From: Hydractinia symbiolongicarpus
Taxonomy: Eukaryota; Cnidaria; Hydrozoa; Anthoathecata; Hydractiniidae
Reading direction: 5' to 3'
NCBI RefSeq assembly: GCF_029227915.1
Contig: NC_079879.1
Span: 5,148,001 to 5,208,000, forward strand
Length of the DNA: 60,000 nt
A program made the position numbers and the translations under genes. The notes under the pieces are model-generated. The model saw only the letters and a program-made list of their open reading frames with translations. It was not told where the DNA came from and searched no databases. Within the stretch, counting starts at the first letter, position 1; every line of letters starts with the position of its first letter. Of this stretch, positions 8,660 through 19,411 are shown piece by piece.

Positions 8660-8990
8660 GAGAGTGCCTTGGCCGTCTTCTCGTCCTTCTCCTGGAGCTC
8701 ACGTTGAATGTACTCAGAGTACACCTTGTCGTGACCTCGTCTGTTGCTTTGTCAATATAGGCTTCGGTGCATTTCTTCGACTGCAAGTGCTGTTTACCCT
8801 TGCGTGCATCCTTCAGGACTTGACGTTTATCAACGTCTGGTTTTTGCTCAAGGGCTTCTACTGGGGTATCAACTACATCAAATATATCAGCGAGATCACT
8901 CATTTTATTTATTAAAGACTTATGCCTTAGGTAAACGAACACGATTAGAGCGTACGGTAAAATAATAGCGATGAGTAAGACAACGTCCAT
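8660..8990 (-). pseudogene. Small membrane protein joined to a truncated Polinton gene
   Basis: ATG at 8988-8990 begins with a clear membrane helix (VVLLIAIILPYALIVFVYL). A second in-frame ATG at 8903 starts a soluble acidic/basic region (MSDLADIFDVVDTP) that reads well to about 8720, after which the frame is lost at the junction with the ATPase remnant. Probably two overlapping genes or a gene plus fusion. The soluble part is likely the beginning of an independent small Polinton protein truncated by the deletion that removed the ATPase P-loop. Confidence 0.4.
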
Positions 8991-9296
8991 TTATTAACCA
9001 CCTCTGGTCGCAAAGGTATAGCCGCACTACACCTTTGACAACTACTGCTCGTACTGCTGGCTCATGGGACTCTGTGGCTGCATATCTCATCCCCATTTTC
9101 TGTGGTGTATGTTATTTCACGGATTTTAGGGATCTTTTTTGAGTGTCTGTGCTTTCTGTGATTTTAGGGGCTTTTTTCAATTCCATTGGTTCAATCCAAC
9201 GCCCTCCTGTGACCACAGTCGCCAATGCAAAAGAATCGCTCGCAATCACGTTCCCAAGGCGTTCTTTTTTTTATTTTATCAACTTTAATGGTCCAT
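8991..9296. other. Polinton intergenic region with hairpin
   Basis: No gene seen. It contains a 7-bp hairpin CAAAGGT (9011-9017) / ACCTTTG (9031-9037) and T-rich tracts downstream (in the reverse sense) of the polymerase stop at 9297. Confidence 0.4.
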
Positions 9297-12200
9297 TTAT
9301 TTGCTCTCCTTGGCCGCTAGGCAATAATGACCCCTGGCAAGTGTTGTGATCTGGTCCGGCTGCACGATCCGCTTGTCATTCGCCCTATTGAGTGCCAGCT
9401 TGTTCACTTCCTGCGTGTAGACCTTATGCCCTTTATTTTGGATACAGACCCAGGTCTTGTAGACATCAATACCCTCCTAGTCCTCGAAGGAGGGTATTGA
9501 AGGTAGTCCTCAAAGCTGATGGATTTCTTCGTGACACCTTTCGCCTTGCGATCACCACCCTCCTTCGTGAGGCTCTTGTAAGCATACAGCTTCGGTCTCA
9601 GTGTAATGAACTCTGTCATGATTTTACCACTTAGCTCATCCTTCATGGGACCCACTACCTTTTTGTTTTTGCCGATGGGAAGAGGTCTGCCATCATCCTT
9701 GCTATAGGCACTCGTATCGAAACGTGTCTCGACATCTTGGGCAATGTCGCGGTAAAAGTCCTCTGTTCTGATGTGGTATACGAATAAATCCGTGTCCATA
9801 TAGCAGATCCGCAGCTTCCTGCCATACTTGGGCTGCATGTAGTCGTAGTGGAACTCGTGCATCACCACTTTCGATTTGTCTAAAATAGCCTGACCAATAT
9901 ACACCGGCTTGTTCATGCTCACCTCAGCCTTGCCAATTTCCACGCCCATGAGGTGGCTGCTGAAGTAGTTTTCGCCCTTGAAGTTCGGCTTCATGACGAG
10001 CTTCGTGTACTTCTCCTCGTTGGTGACCAGCTGGATGTTGTGGTGATTCCGTAAATTCTCCATGGTCTTGCCAAACACCGAGAGGTTCATGAGGTTATAG
10101 AAGTCCTTTTCGAACTCATTTTTGGCGGCGGTTCTAAGCCTCGTGTTGTGATCGATGTAGTCTCTCAGCCAAGGCTTCTGATTAAACTGGATGAGTCTGT
10201 GCACCTTCTTGAGCTCGAGTCCGTGTTTCAGAGCCTCGTAAAGGGCTCCGATGTGCACCACATACCTCCGCTTGTGTTCCAAATTTAGTATCAGTTTCTC
10301 GACCTTGTGAACCACCTTGCGCTCCGGCAGGAAGGGTAACTCGTTGTGCTTGTCGTGTAGGCTCTCTGGATAATCGATGTCAAATTCCAAGATGTAGCCG
10401 TGCTTGTTGTCAGCGACGAGCTTGCTGATGCGCTTCTCGGTAAAGGTCTCCACATTCGATAACCATTTAAATCCGTGCGTGGGCAGGTCTTGACGCATTG
10501 CCCAGCTGTAGAGGTTGTTGGCGTCGAGGTACTGCAAGTATGACGACTCAGCCTCCGGATCGTATTGATCCCCCATGTACTTGGCGTTGGCTTTGACATA
10601 TCTGTGCACGGACTGGGTTATGCCTCCACGGATACCTTTTTCAAACATCAGGAGCATGTCGGGGTCCGTAAGGAGCTCCAGCTTGATCTCGGTGTACTTC
10701 AACGCAGCCTTCCAGGCGAGACCAGATGCGCTGTAGAAGTGGGCGGGGTCGAGCTTGTAGTTCTCTAGGCACACGCTTTGAAAACTCTCGAAGATGTCAG
10801 CTAGTAGCAGGACGTCTGTGGTGAGATACGCGTCATGGTAGTCGCCCATTGTGACCTCAGAGCCCTCTGGAGTGATAAGTTTCCATACTTTTTGAGCATG
10901 CTCGTAGTCTTCGTCGGTGATCCCCTTCATATTCAACTTGCTGAAGAAGACTTCCTTGGGAGGTAGCTCCGTCTCCTCAAATCACTGCTAGCCATCCATG
11001 TACTCGTAGGGGTAGACGCCTTTTCGAAGCATCAGTCTGAAGACATCATCTTTGTCGATGAATTTGATCATGGATGGTACGTTTACCTTTACCTGGTCCA
11101 TGTCTAGCTGCTTTGTGGTACTCGAGTTGCAATTTTTACACCAAAAGCTTGCCACATACTCGGCGTCGATCCTCTAAAATTCCAGACATGTATCCGCGCA
11201 CTGCTGACATTTCATGCCTGTGCGTTTGTGCCAATGAGGTAGCTTGCCAATTTGTCTAACGAGGATGCCATGAAGCGACAGCTATCGATGAACCTGATCT
11301 CTATGCTCTTGTACGTCTCACCATCATCGTTTCCCATGCCTCCAAGGGCTACCTTTATTTTCACGTTGAAGGAGATATACTTTTCGGTGTTCTCCGCGAA
11401 GCAGCCAATTTCCTGAGTGTCGTACCTCCGTTAGGGGCAACATGTCCAGCTGAGGGTCGTTGTCCCTGCAGTAGGTATAGTGCTTGTCTCGCGATTCGAT
11501 TGTTGGAAAGGCTTGCAAGCAGTTCAGACAGAAGTGTATTTTTGCCGTATTCTTCGATGTCTCGCTGCCCAGGAGCCGTGAGAGATTTTTGAAGGCTATA
11601 TAGTGGGTCTTTTTGTCGTCCGTAAGGAGCAGCAGATTAACCTGTTTCTCGCGTCCGTTGTGTGTCGATCGGCGCAGGATATTGATCGTCTTCCCCGTCA
11701 CGTACAAGACGTTCACCGCGATGTCGGGGTTGTTCTTCTCAAACTTGGAGATGTGATGATACTCTACTTGAAGCACTCCTCATCCTCGTTTTTCGGGTTA
11801 ATGATGGCCTTTTTGGTGGCTAACCACTTGGGTGCTTCGACATACGAGGAATCTCTCGTCAGCTTGAGTTTGTGAAATTCTACGTCGAGGTGCAGGATTC
11901 GACTGATCGTAAATCCACTTTTGGGCAGCGTGGGATTCTCCACATGCGTCCTGACTTGGGCAAATGTCGTATCCAGCACTTCATCCGCGACGCTACCCTG
12001 GAAGACCGGTGTCATGTTGCTGTGGAAGACCTTATCCACCTCGGTTAACTCGCTGGTACCCTCCACCGGCTTTTTCCAGAGAATACAGAGGGAACACTGC
12101 ACCTTCGCAGACCCATGTCTTTAACCTGCTTCTCAACCAAGGTTTTCACGTGTGATTGCACCATGTCCAAGTATCCATCGACATCCGTACCGTCTATGCC

Positions 12201-12755
12201 GGGGATGTGGAAACTTCGGAAGGTCCTATGGTGAGCATGCTTATGTTCCTGAGGCGTGAAGTCTTCTTGCGCTTCTTGTTTAGCTGGTTCGGTGCTTTCT
12301 TGCGCCTCTTCTTCAACTTCACCTATCAGGGTCTTCCTTGCCCCATCATAAAGAGCAAGGATGCGATTTTTTGCTGATGCGTATATACTTTGCACTGGCT
12401 TTCTAATACCCTCCGGCACATACTTCACACGCCAGTCAGACCACTCTGGCAGTTTACTCTTTACCACTGGACGACTCCTCGCTATCTCTTGGCGTTTAAA
12501 AGTATTCATGGCGTCAATTTCGGGGAGCCGAGGGTCAATCTTACTCTTAATAGAACGGGTTTTTGCCATCTCTTGGCGCTCGAATATATCCAAAGCCTCT
12601 GGTGTAAAGGCTTGTGGCCTTGGTTCTGGAGCTGGAACAGGTCGTTGAGGTGCCTCCAATAAAGCAACAAGGTCGACTTTGCGTAGCTTGGAATAGCGGG
12701 TAAGTCCACGGGTTCTCGCGATAGCGTGTAACTGTTTCACGGGGTACTCATTCAT
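9297..12755 (-). pseudogene. Protein-primed family B DNA polymerase of the Polinton (PolB)
   Basis: About 1150 codons from the ATG at 12753-12755 to TAA at 9297-9299. Order: an N-terminal SAP/Rho-N-like module (MNEYPVKQLHAIARTRGLTR), a linker, a Cys/His finger (CLNCLQAF..H..C) near 11500, exonuclease motifs (FIDSCRFMASS near 11250; YHDAYLTTD near 10840), then palm motifs A (LDANNLYSWAM near 10520), B (NLMNLSVFGKTMENL near 10080) and C (YMDTDL at 9785-9802). It would replicate the element by protein priming. Breaks: frame changes near 12090, 11770, 11420 and 11200, stops at 10982-10984 and 10988-10990, and a palindromic insertion at 9466-9500 that throws the C-terminus out of frame. Motif C has Leu where the family has Ser. 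Clearly inactive. Confidence 0.92.
9466..9500. repeat. Palindromic insertion inside PolB
   Basis: TCAATACCCTCCT and AGGAGGGTATTGA form a perfect 13-bp inverted repeat with a 9-base loop. The loop also repeats a piece of the neighbouring coding sequence (GAGGACTA on the coding strand occurs twice). It shifts the frame of the polymerase C-terminus, whose true end resumes beyond it (VYKTWVCIQNKGHKVYTQEV). Confidence 0.7.
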
Positions 12756-12980
12756 CTTTATTATATGGAATTTCTAGTTTCAATCAGCAACATTTCTAAC
12801 GCGGTCCTAGTTTGAGTATGGGAATTTCCCCTACTCGATTGCGCATGCTCGAAATTCTGTTAATGTCAGCATTATTTCTCCGTTCTCAATGAGTCGTCGT
12901 TGCGCGCGCTCGAAATTTTATCGGAATTCCCGGAATTATCGGATTTTCCGGAATTCGGGATTTGGGGAATTTCCCCTTTT
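12756..12980. promoter_or_regulatory. Polymerase upstream region / probable Polinton terminal region
   Basis: Non-coding sequence between the PolB start and AT-rich host DNA. It contains GGGAATTTCCC at 12820-12830 and GGGGAATTTCCCC at 12964-12976, both fitting the NF-kB site GGGRNNYYCC; TTCCCGGAA at 12927-12935 fits the STAT (GAS) palindrome. A unit TTGCGCRYGCTCGAAATT occurs twice (about 12839 and 12900). The base composition drops to AT-rich near 13000, so the element boundary is probably close. The other terminal repeat is outside the window, so TIR length cannot be measured. Confidence 0.5.
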
Positions 12981-14483
12981 GTCGTCGACTGCGCTAGATC
13001 ATACATTTTCCTATCTCTCGGTTTATGTTGCTGATCTTGACGGAAAATGCCAAATTTGCAAACACATTCACATATTATGAGTCGCTTCGACTTAACGAGT
13101 TACTACTGATTAAAAACCTTAATACTTTAGAATTGTTAAAGAAATCATTTAATAAAACCCACAAAGTTTATTAAGTTTTAAAATCTGACAGTTCACTTTT
13201 GCACTTCTCAAAAAGATTTATGGTAGGAAGTCTAGGGCAAACGAGATACAAAATTTTTGGCAAAATCATACGACCTTACAAGTTGACTTCTTTTTCAAGG
13301 GGGAGTGAGGTGCGAAAATCTTTTGACGAGACTTTGTATTAATAAAGAAGGATTACGAAGGAACAAGCGAGTTACGTTTTTCCAGGTTTTCTATGCTTGT
13401 AAGACTCCGATATGATGCATTTTCTTCCTCTATACAACAGAACAAGCCTATCATCATCCTCGTTCCCAGGTTCTCTTACCTAAAACCGTTATCACGGGGT
13501 AGTCACTAAGTTCATCAAAGCCTGAGGTCGGCTAGAAGAGCCATGGAAACGAATTTCCGACTCCGCCCTTCAACTATAGCTTTAATTGCGACTAACCACA
13601 AGTTTCGGTGCCAAAAACTTGAAGATGCAAAATACGAGTCATTAATAATAATTAAGCGTTATAAATTTGCTTTCCAAAACAAAATAATTTAACAATGGTT
13701 TGTTGATGCTAATGTAATTAACGCAATTAGCATTCCATCGCAGAGGGTGACGTCAGGGGAAATACTAATCACGTTTGAATCAACCTTCGATGATGGTTTG
13801 TCTTTTACTGTTTAGTTTGTACTAAATAAATAAACACGACGTAAGAAGCCATGAAATGACGATTAAAATATGACTCGTGTTCCTTTTAAGTCAAAGGAGA
13901 TCTATCCTTTTCCGTCTGCGTAAGTAGACGTACCCACCCCTCAGAGCATCTAAATATAAGGAGATAGTACTGTACCTCTTCTACGTTTAAATAACGAATA
14001 TATTTATTAATGTCTCCATCATTTAAAAACAGATCCGTTAAAATGGAACAGAATGTTTACTTTAAAGAAAATGAGATATAAATAAATAAAAAAATAGTTT
14101 ACTTAATAACTATATTATAGCATTTTCCAATGCTGTGCAACCCGGGAATGATTTTGCAAATTGGACATTTGTATGTTATATGTAAACTTGGTTTGAGAGT
14201 CTTTAAGAAACACAAAAAAACCTAGAAAAAGATTATTATGATATTTAGGCACAGCCTTCTCCCGCCATCCACCAGAGCTTGTTCCGTTAGGTTTTTTTTT
14301 TTGAACTACTCAACCTATCACAGATTACCAAACATGCAGCAACAAAAAATACACCCAATTAATAATTTTTGAAATCATTCGACATGCTCCTCACGTGTTT
14401 TTGTAGTTGCGCCCCGCCGAAGGGGCGCACATTTAGTGGACCGCGGGTATATAGTGTGTATGTGTTCCATTCGAAGTGTGCAG
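12981..14483. other. Non-coding AT-rich DNA
   Basis: No gene supported. The one notable structure is a GC hairpin TGCGCCCC/GGGGCGCA at 14408-14429 with the six-base loop GCCGAA. Confidence 0.5.
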
Positions 14484-15612
14484 CTATACGGAGTACGGCT
14501 CCGTATAGGCATGCGTATACGGAGTATAACTTGGTATAGCGACATGTTTACTCCGTATAGACGGAAATATTTAAATATCTCAAAGCCACGAGCGGCGCAG
14601 ACAGCTTTGAGAGCATAATGCCGAGACTGGTTTAGCTAGACATTAGCGAATGCAGCATGAGCGTCGAAGTCTAAACTAAGCATTCTTATTAAAAATTTAC
14701 TCTGAGCTATTCCAGTTTAGGAAATGTGCCTAAAACAAGCAAACAATTTGTGTAAGAAGAAAAAAACGTCTAAAATACGAGACAAGCATGCAGAGTACCA
14801 ATTACCAGAGATAACAGTTCCATCTAATAAAAGTTCGAGTTAACCGGTGTTCGAGTTACTGGCAGTCCAACTGTATGATGTAGTTTACTATTTGCGTTTT
14901 GTATGAAGTTTATTTTTATGGCTTTCATTATATTCATTTTAAGCTTTATAACTTTGTTTTGTATGTTTCTATATGCAATAAAACTAATCATACAATCAAT
15001 GACTTTTTCTTATGTTACTTTAAAATTGTGTACTTTTATACCAGCCATTGTAAACCTTAACTCATTAACAATACATCGAATTATGTTCCTACCAAACATG
15101 TCATACTCCGTATACTAAGTATGTCACACTCCGTATACTAGGCATCTCACATTCCATATACTAAGCCTGTCACACTCAGTATAGTAATCATGTCATACTC
15201 CGTATAGCATACTTCGTATATGAAGCATGTCACAGTCCGTATGGCATACTCCGTATAGCATACTCCGTATGGCATACTCCTTCTGCAATCTGCAAAATGC
15301 AAATTCTGCATAACATACTCTCGGTATCTCGCAATCCGTATGCCATAATCCTTTTTTTGCAATCAAACTAATGTTCCTACACTCCGTATAACTACAATAT
15401 ACCTCGTATGTTTACGATGGATAAAAAGTAGGAAAATAACGTGCTTGTCTTTTTAACTTGTTCTTTATGGTGATTATTTTTTATTTTTTTTCGGAAATAG
15501 TTTTAAACAGTCAATATTGCAATATTTCCACTTTTAAGAACATTCGTTGGCAGACTCCGTATAGCTAAACCAAACTCCGTATAGCAGCTATACGGAGTAT
15601 TACTCCGTATAG
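14484..15612. repeat. TACTCCGTATA palindromic repeat field
   Basis: The 11-mer TACTCCGTATA (or its complement TATACGGAGTA) and one-base variants occur some twenty times in three clusters: 14484-14560, 15100-15400 and 15553-15630. In the middle cluster copies are spaced by units like CTAAGCATGTCACAC, about 24 bp. Two copies face each other as near-perfect palindromes: CTATACGGAG..CTCCGTATAG near 14484-14508, and two 12-bp arms at 15588-15612 with a single-base spacer. It may be a short satellite or the decayed ends of a small transposon. Confidence 0.75.
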
Positions 15613-16250
15613 AAACCACACTCCGTACGTCACATTTTGACGTCAGGTCCATGGAATGCCATGCGTGTTTTTTAAAAATATGCGATGTAAGCATAACATT
15701 ACGTCATAAATAATTATGATGGCGGCCCCATGACATATTTGTTGTTTATACGAGCTCGTGGACGATGTTGTGGTCTCAAGGTAACTTCCCAAACCAGAAC
15801 CAAAAACGATCTGGATTTCGCTCATCTCGATTCTTTTTAAAAATCTAGAAAGGTATGTATCTTTTTATTTTTACTTATAGCTATATATATTAGCTAGCTA
15901 GTTGTCAGCTGACTCCATAATGATATAATGATGACTCCTGCCTGTGGTTTTAGCTTACAACCCTATTAATTTTAAAGAAGAAGGGTGTATGAATCTCTTA
16001 ATTGTTTCGAATTTTAAACAGACCCTGGACCCTGGGGGAGCATTCCATGTGCTGTGCCATCCATTGATTTCATTTTAATTCTGATTTTACCATGGCATAT
16101 TGTTCTGGCATAAAAATGCAGAATTAAAAATTGCGACATGATCATTAATAAGGCAGTTTTTATGCAGAAATGGTGCGAATCACATTTCATTCCTGTACAT
16201 CAATCAAATATTAAACTTGCATTTACGGGTGGCAAGTTTGCTTAGAAGGA
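15613..16250. other. Non-coding DNA
   Basis: AT-rich sequence with no supported gene or clear repeat. Confidence 0.4.
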
Positions 16251-16253
16251 TAA

Positions 16254-16666
16254 GGGGCCGTCGACAAACAGTTTTCGTCTCCTTTAAAGGCAAATTGGCC
16301 GTTAGGGGGAGAGGGGGTAATACATTGTTCGTTAAAAATGTAAAAATGGAGACGAATTTCACTTTCTCACCTTTCTTTATATCTTTTAGGGAAAATAAAA
16401 GAAATCCAACAAATTAGAAAATGTTTCCACAAAATAAAAATCCGCCATAAAAAAATGGAGTTCGTATAAGTCTCCACAAAGATTGTTCTGTAGAGAGAGC
16501 GCGGGGGCTGGGGGAAGGGGGCAAAATTCTATTTAACAGCAAATTTGCTGTTAACGGAGTTGAAAACTAACGTAGGGGAAATGGGCTTGCCATTAAGGGG
16601 CAGGGTGGTCCGAGTCTAGCGACCAATTGCCGTTAATGGAGACGAAAACTGTTTGTTGACGGCCCC
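16254..16666. mobile_element. PIF/Harbinger-like MITE, TSD TAA
   Basis: 413 bp with terminal inverted repeats beginning GGGGCCGTCGACAAACAG (left) and GGGGCCGTCAACAAACAG (right, complement), extending through GTTTTCGTCTCC. It is flanked on both sides by TAA (16251-16253 and 16667-16669). A 3-bp TAA/TTA target duplication with G-rich termini is typical of PIF/Harbinger elements. No coding capacity. Confidence 0.8.
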
Positions 16667-16786
16667 TAATCTACCACAATATTCAACTTTGTAGGAATAA
16701 ACGATTTTGCAAATATATCACAAAGATCCGGTAAAATTTGTGATAAAAGACAACATTGCCAAAAAATAATTGTTGATGATAAATAG

Positions 16787-17212
16787 GGCCACCATCAAAA
16801 ATATGTTGTGTTCCCGTACTGAAAACCCCCGCAAAAATGAGTCGGTCGGGCGTATTTTTTCCCAGGGTTTTTAGATCGGAGCAAGCGAATCTGTTTCCAG
16901 GGCCAAGACAGTATAGAGCCACTCGACATCGTTTGTAGACCACTTTACGCCGCCCTGTAAACTGTCAGTAGCCACAGGAGTGCCCTAAAGGAATTATTTT
17001 TTACCAAAATTAATTTTCGTGAGTTTTTGTCAATTTTGCATAAATTAGTTCTGGCGAAAAAGAATTTATTTTTGAAAAATATCTTATATAAAATAAATAT
17101 TTTATATAAATAAATTTTTTCCTAGTCTTTTTTCAACTTACCGACTCGGGTTTTTATTACCAAAAGGGAGTCGGTTGGAGGACGCGAACACAACATATTT
17201 TTGATGACGGCC
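16787..17212. mobile_element. MITE with CATCAAAAATATGTT termini, copy 1
   Basis: 426 bp. The left end GGCCACCATCAAAAATATG and the right end (complement GGCCGTCATCAAAAATATG) are inverted repeats flanked by TAG on both sides (16784-16786, 17213-17215). A related copy lies at 53000-53581. Internal shared segments include the GAGTCGGT region and the GATCGGAGC/GCTCCGATC region. Non-coding. Confidence 0.78.
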
Positions 17213-17215
17213 TAG

Positions 17216-18820
17216 CTCAATTTGATAAAAACTTGTAAGACTGAACTTATGCACTCTACCAATGGCTATTATACTGTGAAAATATAATATGAAATAGAAC
17301 GTAGCTAGATATGATTAAAATAACAGTGAAAGTTTTTTTTACATTTATCTTCAAAATGTCATAATACAGCATAATAAAGCAGGAACCGTCAAAAGTTTTA
17401 AAATTATTAAATATGAGTAAATAAACCCTAAAATGTTTTTTAAAATAGAACTTTTTTTCGTTTTGTTTAAAATAGATAGAATGATAAGTGATAGAATGTT
17501 AAGCTAAAACAATTAATTCCATATATAATTGCCACATAACAGAAATGAAGGTCTTTCAAGGTAACATGCATTAGTCATACATTTAATTTTTTCTAAAAAT
17601 GTTTCTATTTTGTGTGAAAAATGACTTTATCAGTATATATTGTTAATAATTTAAATCAGAACAAGGAAAATGAAGAACTAATCATTTTGGAGCGAAGTAT
17701 CTGCTCTAGAATTATATACTAATGTCTATATCAAAAGACTGATAAAACGATCACAAAGAGAAACATAAGCACAAATAGTTGTTAACTTGTAATAGATACT
17801 AACTTAAAATAAATAGTGTAGTGTTGATTCAGATAGGCCAAAAAGAAAATATACATATAAATCTAGGGTTCGAATTATCATATAAAATTACTTCGCACAT
17901 TTTATTATAGAAAGCTTTAAATTTTTTTTAAACTTTTTTCTTATTGAACAACGATTATAAAATCCAACATGAAACACTTTCTTAAACTCTCACTTCCAAA
18001 TTCATGAATTCAGCCATAAATAAACTTTAAAAGATCTAAGTTTTTGGCATTTAAAAAAGATGCTAGTGACACACAAAGTGCCGTATCTTTAACGAAAAAC
18101 AACCTTAGGTTGTTACAAACTCAATACATCATTCTCGCGCATAAACTCTGGATCAGGGGAAAGGGCGTGGGATGATTGCATTTAAAATGGTGCCTCGCTG
18201 AGAGGTTTTAACAAGATGTCAGTCCCACAAAGAATACAGCTATCAATCATAGTTAAGTTGTTTCTTATGCGACCTAAGATTTTTATGGACTAATTTATGA
18301 CTTGATGTAATGCTTTGCATAAATCACATTTTTGTCCCACTTTTCAAAATCACTTCAACATTTTTAAACCCTGAATTCTCACAAACACTGTCAAAAAAAA
18401 AAAAAAAACAGTGGGATGATTTTTTATTGTCAGAATTTTTGAATCCAATTCATATAAATAAAAAAATTTATCAAGTGTGTCGAATTGTAACACATTTGGA
18501 GTAATACACACAAAAACATGGGCAAAAATTATGTTTTGTGATTTTTTATCCTGCAACACTGCTGCCTCATTCTAATGATCATGTCTTATATTTAATCATT
18601 TCTAAACCTGTGTAGAATCATTACCAAACATTACAAATTCTGTATACATGTGCATATCTTAACAGTCCATTAAAGAATGATCAGATCAGACAAATATGCT
18701 ATTTTCCATTATTTTATAAATTTTAAAATATAAAATATTGAAAAGAAACAGGAATTGCTTTTTCTTATTTAAGCTCATATTGAACCTGGGAACTCTCTTT
18801 CACTTATAAAAAAGTTTTAT
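17216..18820. other. Non-coding AT-rich DNA
   Basis: No gene supported. There is a 16-base A run near 18393, flanked by CTGTC and CAGTG, and no other clear structure. Confidence 0.4.
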
Positions 18821-18824
18821 CATT

Positions 18825-18900
18825 TTTTTCGCAAAGAGATTCGCAAAAATAGCATTTCGATTCGCGAATTGTGAACTGCTAATTCTAACCCTGAAGTTAA
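18825..18900 (-). repeat. Dispersed repeat, inverted relative to copy at 42124
   Basis: The segment containing GATTCGCAAAAATAGCATTT and GAACTGCTAATTCTAACCCT matches, as its reverse complement, the segment at about 42124-42210. A short tandem duplication of TTAAATTCTAACCCTGAAG follows at 18888-18930. Confidence 0.65.
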
Positions 18901-19017
18901 ATTAAATTCTAACCCTGAAGTTAAATATTAAAATTTATGTAATATGAAGAAAGCACCAAACTAAATGGTAAAAAACAACCCTGTATATGCCTTAACAAAA
19001 CACAAAACAATTAGTTC

Positions 19018-19054
19018 CACTAATTATGCATGGCATGATGCTGCATAATTAGTG
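19018..19054. repeat. 13-bp perfect inverted repeat
   Basis: CACTAATTATGCA and TGCATAATTAGTG with an 11-base loop. Possibly a MITE footprint upstream of the HEPN-NACHT gene. Confidence 0.5.
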
Positions 19055-19411
19055 AAACTTCTAAGACCAAAATTTTAAGAACTGATCAGAATTTTTCAAA
19101 AACAGGATTTCCTAGACAACTTTTTTAGCTTTGACATATAAAATTTTCTTTTTTATGGGAGGAGGTAAGCTTTAAGATATATAACATAAGCATGCTGATT
19201 TAGTTGAGTTTGTTGCCATGAATGTGCAATGTTTTTTATAATTTTTTCTTTTTATTCTCTATTTAAATTTAATCAATATCTTTTTTTATTTCTTTATAAA
19301 GAGTACTATATATTCATTTAAATTTTTTAATTATATACAGATTATTATTTTTTAAATGTTTTAATTAACTGCCACATTTATTTTGCTCTTAGTTCTAATG
19401 GTGTTTTTGAA

